Part shown: positions 7,554 through 10,836 of the stretch, piece by piece
How the letters are laid out: each line of letters opens with the position of its first letter
How positions within the stretch are numbered: position 1 is the stretch's first letter
NCBI GenBank assembly: GCA_002448555.1
Contig: DJYV01000147.1
Span: 13,766 to 24,601 of the forward strand
Reading direction: 5' to 3'
Length of the DNA stretch: 10,836 bases
Source: Flavobacteriales bacterium UBA6969
Lineage (GTDB): Bacteria > Bacteroidota > Bacteroidia > Flavobacteriales_D > Sanyastnellaceae
The notes under the pieces: generated by a model
Databases searched by the model: none
Seen by the model: the letters and a program-made list of their open reading frames with translations, nothing else
Told to the model about the DNA's origin: nothing
Program-made: the position numbers and the translations under genes

Positions 7554-7988
7554 TCAGTTGAGTTGCCGCTTGTTGATGCGCTCGATGGGACCTGGGCACG
7601 CCTGCATGTGGCAGCTCAAACATCCGTTGACCACATCGGAATAAGTATCTGCGCTCGGGGCTGCATTGAAGGCCTCGATGTGCTTGCCGAAAGCCATGGC
7701 ATAAGCCTTGTAGCCGTCCACGAGCATGCTGCTGTCGGTCGGCATCATGCGCGTGAGGTCCAGCAGCGTCAGCGTGGCTCCGTCCCAGTTATCTTCTTCG
7801 GCATGGCGCGCGAGCAAACTGACCAGTTCACTGTCCATGGCGCGCATGGCGATGGCCAATTCGGAAGAACGGTTGGGTTGCAGCGGAGCGAGTTTAGCCT
7901 GAGGCTGCTCGGGTGCCTCACCACAAAAAGCCAATCCCAAGGTGAGTGCCAGAGTGGCCCATCCCGATGTTCGCGCTGAAGCGTTCAT
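7554..7988 (-). CDS. Cytochrome c'/c556-like monoheme lipoprotein
   Basis: This 144-residue exported protein carries one haem c site, CLSCH (C123, C126, H127), close to the C-terminus and followed by MQACPGPIERI. The late CxxCH, the mostly helical sequence before it, and the SSELAIAMRAMDSEL first helix resemble the cytochrome c'/c556 four-helix bundle, in which an N-terminal Met or Leu supplies the other axial position. The leader ends LALTLGLAFCGEA, so Cys22 is probably lipidated, although the lipobox is not ideal. It is the second gene of a leftward pair, starting three bases after the DUF4920 gene ends, so the two are almost surely co-transcribed. It may carry electrons or bind small gaseous ligands in the periplasm; which one is not shown. 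It converges on the T9SS-type CotH gene with a 16-base gap. Confidence 0.82.
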   Translation of the reverse strand: MNASARTSGWATLALTLGLAFCGEAPEQPQAKLAPLQPNRSSELAIAMRAMDSELVSLLARHAEEDNWDGATLTLLDLTRMMPTDSSMLVDGYKAYAMAFGKHIEAFNAAPSADTYSDVVNGCLSCHMQACPGPIERINKRQLN

Positions 7989-7991
7989 CCC

Positions 7992-8495
7992 TCAGTCCTC
8001 GATCATGACGCCGGTCGCCGTGAAAGCCAACCGCAATTCAGGCTCCGTGATGGCTGCGATGGCTTCTTCTGGGGCACCGGCATCTTCCGCATAATGCTTT
8101 AGCATCGCCACCTCGATGGTGTCGAAAAACGCCTCGCCCTCCATGACAGTTCGCTTGCCTTCTGCCCCCTCGGTGGGAACGAAGAAGCCGTAATCCTGGA
8201 AACGCACGAATACCGTGTCCTCGCCCGAAGCCACATCCATCCAGCAGCCTTTTTTGGCACAGGTGGCGGTCACCTCGCCTTCAAATTTGACCTGTGCACG
8301 GCCACTTTCAGACAATGCAGCCCGCAACCCCGAGGCGTCCAATGCGCCGTCCAACTCTATGATAGAACCGTAGTAGCTTTGATTTTCAGCCGCCGGTGGG
8401 GCGTCCGCGGCGGTGTCCGCGGAACCGCAGGCGGCAATCGAAAACAGGGCAGCACCGAATGCCATGCTGCGCGCAATGTGGAGGATCTTCTTCAT
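7992..8495 (-). CDS. DUF4920 lipoprotein
   Basis: This 167-residue lipoprotein begins MKKILHIARS and has the lipobox SIAAC with Cys23 as the lipidated residue. A low-complexity Ala/Asp/Pro linker follows to about 38. Residues 40-165 match DUF4920, a Bacteroidota family of unknown function: YYGSII, then C79-A-K-K-G-C84-W-M, FQDYGFFVP, the MEGEAFF strand, LKHYAEDAG and ITEPELRLAFTATGVMI. The two conserved cysteines in a CxxxxCW setting suggest a metal or redox site, which is inference. The frame is open as far as 8546, but the start at 8495 gives the correct lipoprotein signal. It leads a two-gene operon with a monoheme cytochrome, which hints at a periplasmic redox or metal-related role. It diverges from the EEP gene. 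Confidence 0.9.
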   Translation of the reverse strand: MKKILHIARSMAFGAALFSIAACGSADTAADAPPAAENQSYYGSIIELDGALDASGLRAALSESGRAQVKFEGEVTATCAKKGCWMDVASGEDTVFVRFQDYGFFVPTEGAEGKRTVMEGEAFFDTIEVAMLKHYAEDAGAPEEAIAAITEPELRLAFTATGVMIED

Positions 8496-8499
8496 GATT

Positions 8500-8507
8500 C
8501 GAAGGTA
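8500..8507 (-). promoter_or_regulatory. Candidate -7 box of the DUF4920-cytochrome operon
   Basis: On the minus strand TACCTTCG matches 7 of 8 positions of TAnnTTTG and ends four bases before the ATG at 8495, the same geometry as at the two CotH genes. No clear -33 element was found. Confidence 0.3.
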
Positions 8508-8558
8508 CTGCAGGTTTGGGCGAGGCTCGGTGATTTCGAACACCAAGGCGAAAAAGCG

Positions 8559-8565
8559 TATTTTG
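8559..8565 (+). promoter_or_regulatory. Candidate imperfect -7 box of the EEP gene
   Basis: TATTTTG is TAnTTTG, one base shorter than the consensus, and ends five bases before the ATG at 8571. It is the only promoter-like sequence in the 75-base divergent gap for this direction. Confidence 0.22.
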
Positions 8566-8570
8566 AGGTC

Positions 8571-10334
8571 ATGAAGGAAGGGAAAACATTACGCCTTGTT
8601 GCCCAAGCCGCGTCGTTCTATGTCGGAGTTTCGATGACCTTTTCACTCGCTGCGCAATCCGAAATCATCATGGATGGCGTTTTTGACGATTGGGCCAACA
8701 TCCCCAGTGTCGTAGATGGCGATGACCCCGGTGTGATGGATTTGCTGGAAATGAAAGTTGCCAACGACGAGACGTACCTCTACGTGTACCTCCGGGTGGC
8801 TGAGGAAATCAAATTGGTCGAAGCGCTTATCCCCCACAGCATCTACCTTCAAATTGACACCGATGTGGACGCTGCAACGGGCTATGAAGTACAAGAAGGC
8901 TTTGGGTCGGAATTGGGCATTGATTTCGCGGACCACTTCGCCTACTTCGATGTAGAGCCCAATGTGGTTGTGAATTTCTACGACATCGGATTCCATCCCG
9001 CCCCCACTGTGACAAGCGCAGCGTTCGAACTGGCCATCCGCCGCGATGCGGTCCCGGACGGTGTGCACCCGCTGTTTCCAAACAACGAAATTCGCATGCT
9101 GTTCCGAGAGACCATTGGCGGGGACCAACTGCCCAATCTGGGGCAAGAATTCATTTATCCATTTACGGAAGACGTTGCGGCCATCGAGCCCATTGCTTTG
9201 GCTAAAATGAATCCGGTTTCGGTTCGGACATGCGCGTACAATGTGCTTGCCAATGGATTGACAGATGCCAACCGGCAGCCGCATTTTGAGCGGATACTGA
9301 AGGCCATTGATGCCGAGGTTTTTCTGTTCAATGAATGCAGCGGGATTGCAGCCGCAACCCTGAAAAATCTCCTGGATGCGTGGTTGCCCACGGGAACGGC
9401 GAGCGGTTGGCACACCGTGAAAGACGGCGGCCGCATCACGGCATCAATTTGGCCCATCCTCACTACCTGGTATGGCATCAGCCGGCAGACACCTTCCCTC
9501 ATCGACGTACCGGACGAACGCGGCGGTCCGATGCTGTTCATCAACAGCCACCTGTCGTGCTGCGGGGCAGATGGCGCCCGGCAAGACCAAGTGGACCAGC
9601 TAGCCGCATGGATTGCGCAAGAAACCGCTGCCAACGGAGACGTACCGTACAACACGCCTGTGATGTATGGCGGCGACTTGAATTTGGTCGGATACGCCCA
9701 ACAGCTGACGACGCTGCTCACAGGTGACATTCAGGACGAAGCGACCTATGGTGCAGGCAGCCCTCCCGACTGGGACGGCACCGACTGGGCCGATGCACTT
9801 CCTCGCCACACCCACGCCCCCCTCTCCTACACATGGCTCAACGAAGCAGAAGGGGACTGGCCACCGGGACGGCTGGACTATCTGCTTTACAGCGATGCCG
9901 TAATCACCGCTGAACACTCCTTTGTCCTTTGCACGGAAGGGTTGCCGGCGGATGCATTGGCCACACATGGTTTGCAGGCCAACGACACCGAATCCGCTTC
10001 GGATCACCTCCCGGTCGTGGCCGATTTTGTAGCCAACGCCCTCCTCAGTACTGACAGCGACGGCGACGGCGTGAACGATGACGACGAATGGAACGCCGGT
10101 ACAGACCCCTACACCGCCGACACCGACGGAGACGGGTTGACGGACGGGCTCGAATTGACCATCGGCGTGACCGATCCGCTGAACGCCGACTCGAACAACA
10201 ATGGATGCCCCGATGGCGAAGAAGCACTTGGGGGATGCGGCGATGCGTGCGTCGGCGATTTGAACCTCAATGGAATCGTGGACGTGGGCGACGTGCTCCT
10301 GCTATTGGGCAACTTCGGGGTTACCTGTCTGTGA
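8571..10334 (+). CDS. Secreted endonuclease/exonuclease/phosphatase (EEP) protein with CBM9-like domain, TSP3-like repeats and dockerin-like tail
   Basis: The 587-residue protein starts with a signal peptide (basic MKEGKTLR, hydrophobic core to 28, cleavage near SLAAQ). Residues 31-205 look like a CBM9/DOMON-type beta-sandwich (IIMDGVFDDWANIP, YLYVYLRVAEE, SIYLQIDTD). Residues 218-485 form an EEP domain with its metal and catalytic motifs: Y223-N224, E255 (FNECSG), N325-S-H327 (NSHL), G-G-D369-L-N371, GRLDYLLYSD, and S477-D478-H479 ending in LPVVADF. This fold hydrolyses phosphodiester bonds in DNA, RNA, phospholipids or sugar phosphates; the substrate cannot be read from sequence. Residues 495-560 carry Asp-rich calcium-binding repeats of thrombospondin type 3 (DSDGDGVNDDDEW, DTDGDGLTDGLEL). 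Residues 562-587 are one dockerin-like EF-hand repeat ending in CL. The open frame extends to 8379, but that stretch is antisense to the DUF4920 gene and would bury the signal peptide, so 8571 is the start. Confidence 0.88.
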   Translation: MKEGKTLRLVAQAASFYVGVSMTFSLAAQSEIIMDGVFDDWANIPSVVDGDDPGVMDLLEMKVANDETYLYVYLRVAEEIKLVEALIPHSIYLQIDTDVDAATGYEVQEGFGSELGIDFADHFAYFDVEPNVVVNFYDIGFHPAPTVTSAAFELAIRRDAVPDGVHPLFPNNEIRMLFRETIGGDQLPNLGQEFIYPFTEDVAAIEPIALAKMNPVSVRTCAYNVLANGLTDANRQPHFERILKAIDAEVFLFNECSGIAAATLKNLLDAWLPTGTASGWHTVKDGGRITASIWPILTTWYGISRQTPSLIDVPDERGGPMLFINSHLSCCGADGARQDQVDQLAAWIAQETAANGDVPYNTPVMYGGDLNLVGYAQQLTTLLTGDIQDEATYGAGSPPDWDGTDWADALPRHTHAPLSYTWLNEAEGDWPPGRLDYLLYSDAVITAEHSFVLCTEGLPADALATHGLQANDTESASDHLPVVADFVANALLSTDSDGDGVNDDDEWNAGTDPYTADTDGDGLTDGLELTIGVTDPLNADSNNNGCPDGEEALGGCGDACVGDLNLNGIVDVGDVLLLLGNFGVTCL

Positions 10335-10341
10335 CCGCGCC

Positions 10342-10372
10342 TTGGGGTTCAATCGGTTAGGGCTTAAGTTTG
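10342..10372 (+). promoter_or_regulatory. Complete Bacteroidota promoter of the AP-superfamily gene
   Basis: TTG (10342-10344), a 20-base spacer and TAAGTTTG (10365-10372) fit the Bacteroidota primary sigma-factor consensus TTG-N17-23-TAnnTTTG exactly. Transcription should begin about 10377-10379, leaving a leader of about 15 bases before the ATG at 10393. This is the best promoter in the window. Confidence 0.65.
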
Positions 10373-10392
10373 AGTGAATTAAGTCTGTAGCC

Positions 10393-10836
10393 ATGCACCG
10401 TTTCTCCCTCTTTGCCCTCGCCCTTCTTTGCGCCACTCACCCGCTCTTCAGCCAAGATGCGCGGGTGCTCATCATTGGTTTGGACGGATTGCGATCGGAC
10501 TGCCTCGAGGCTGCGGAAACACCCGCGCTGGATGGCCTCATCGAGAACGGCGTCTTCAGCCCGGATGCGCTGAACAATGACATCACGTACAGCGGCCCCG
10601 GTTGGTCAGCGATGGTGTGCGGCACTTGGTCCGATGCCCACGGCGTCACCAACAACGATTTCACCGGGAGCAACTACGCGGCCTACCCTTCCTTCTTGGA
10701 GCGATTGGAAACCATCAATCCGGAGCTGAATACCTACTCTATATGCCACTGGGCACCCATCAACGACTACATCCAGGGCGACGTGGTAGATGAATCCATT
10801 AATACTACGAGTCACCAAGCCGTTGCCGACGCGGCT
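10393..10836 (+). CDS. Secreted alkaline-phosphatase-superfamily phosphodiesterase/pyrophosphatase, N-terminal part
   Basis: The first 148 codons are present; the gene runs off the window. Residues 1-20 are a signal peptide (MHRFSLFALALLCATHPLFS, then Q). The mature start VLIIGLDGLRSD at 25-36 is the metal-binding first strand of the alkaline phosphatase superfamily, with D31 as ligand. The segment TYSGPGWSAMVCGTWSDAHGV (beginning at T65) is the nucleophile loop of the type I phosphodiesterase/nucleotide pyrophosphatase branch. S67 sits where many relatives have Thr. The closing H of DAHGV is also typical. Substrate (phosphomonoester, diester, nucleotide or sulfate) cannot be fixed from this part. 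The gene has its own promoter, starts 58 bases after the EEP gene, and its product is secreted; the two could act in sequence on extracellular phosphoesters. Confidence 0.85.
   Translation, partial: MHRFSLFALALLCATHPLFSQDARVLIIGLDGLRSDCLEAAETPALDGLIENGVFSPDALNNDITYSGPGWSAMVCGTWSDAHGVTNNDFTGSNYAAYPSFLERLETINPELNTYSICHWAPINDYIQGDVVDESINTTSHQAVADAA

Noticed and set aside
7527..7979. Rightward open frame of 150 codons after the second CotH gene
   Set aside because: Antisense to the cytochrome gene, which has a real CxxCH site and signal sequence.
8379..8570. Upstream extension of the EEP gene by 64 codons
   Set aside because: This part is antisense to the DUF4920 gene and would place the signal peptide in the interior. 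The ATG at 8571 begins a normal signal peptide.
8643..9413. Leftward open frame of 256 codons inside the EEP gene
   Set aside because: Antisense shadow of a gene with conserved domains; its composition has no recognisable domain, signal or promoter.
10030..10210. Asp/Gly-rich repetitive DNA (GACGGCGAC-like) as a possible repeat array
   Set aside because: It encodes thrombospondin type 3-like calcium-binding repeats in frame; the DNA repetition is explained by the protein.

Overview
The window looks like a chromosomal stretch from a Bacteroidota bacterium, most likely a marine Flavobacteriales of fairly high GC. The evidence is a type IX secretion (T9SS) C-terminal domain, lipoproteins with acidic residues after the lipobox cysteine, CotH-family proteins, secreted proteins carrying 'GCT(D/N)P...NY...GSC' modules, a DUF4920 lipoprotein, promoters of the Bacteroidota TAnnTTTG type, and little sign of Shine-Dalgarno sequences. 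No RNA genes, CRISPR arrays, insertion sequences or phage genes were seen. Nearly every protein is predicted to be exported or in a membrane.

Layout. 1-373 (-) is the N-terminal part of a secreted GH5-like glycosidase. It diverges from 484-1659 (+), a lipid-anchored Calx-beta/GH16 laminarinase-like enzyme; the two suggest a small beta-glucan (laminarin-type) locus. 1660-1764 holds two hairpins, one a good intrinsic terminator for 1786-2235 (-), a small membrane protein. 2339-2578 (-) may be a small charged protein. 2573-5143 (+) is an 856-residue CotH protein with carbohydrate-binding-like modules and a dockerin-like C-terminus. 5162-5584 (-) is a second small membrane protein. 5645-7537 (+) is a second CotH protein, this one with a T9SS sorting domain. 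7554-8495 (-) is a two-gene operon for a DUF4920 lipoprotein and a cytochrome c'/c556-like monoheme lipoprotein. 8571-10334 (+) is a secreted endonuclease/exonuclease/phosphatase-family protein with a CBM9-like N-terminus, calcium-binding repeats and a dockerin-like tail. 10393-end (+) is the start of a secreted alkaline-phosphatase-superfamily enzyme.

How it fits together. The genes alternate in strand and most have their own promoter, so this is not one operon. The common theme is the cell surface: polysaccharide breakdown at the left, then two putative secreted CotH kinases, an EEP phosphoesterase and an AP-superfamily phosphatase. That set is consistent with extracellular phosphate chemistry, but a functional link is only inferred. 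Two observations deserve most attention. Two unrelated enzymes end in the same short dockerin-like tail. Several -7 promoter boxes lie only 3-5 bases before the start codon, which predicts leaderless mRNAs.
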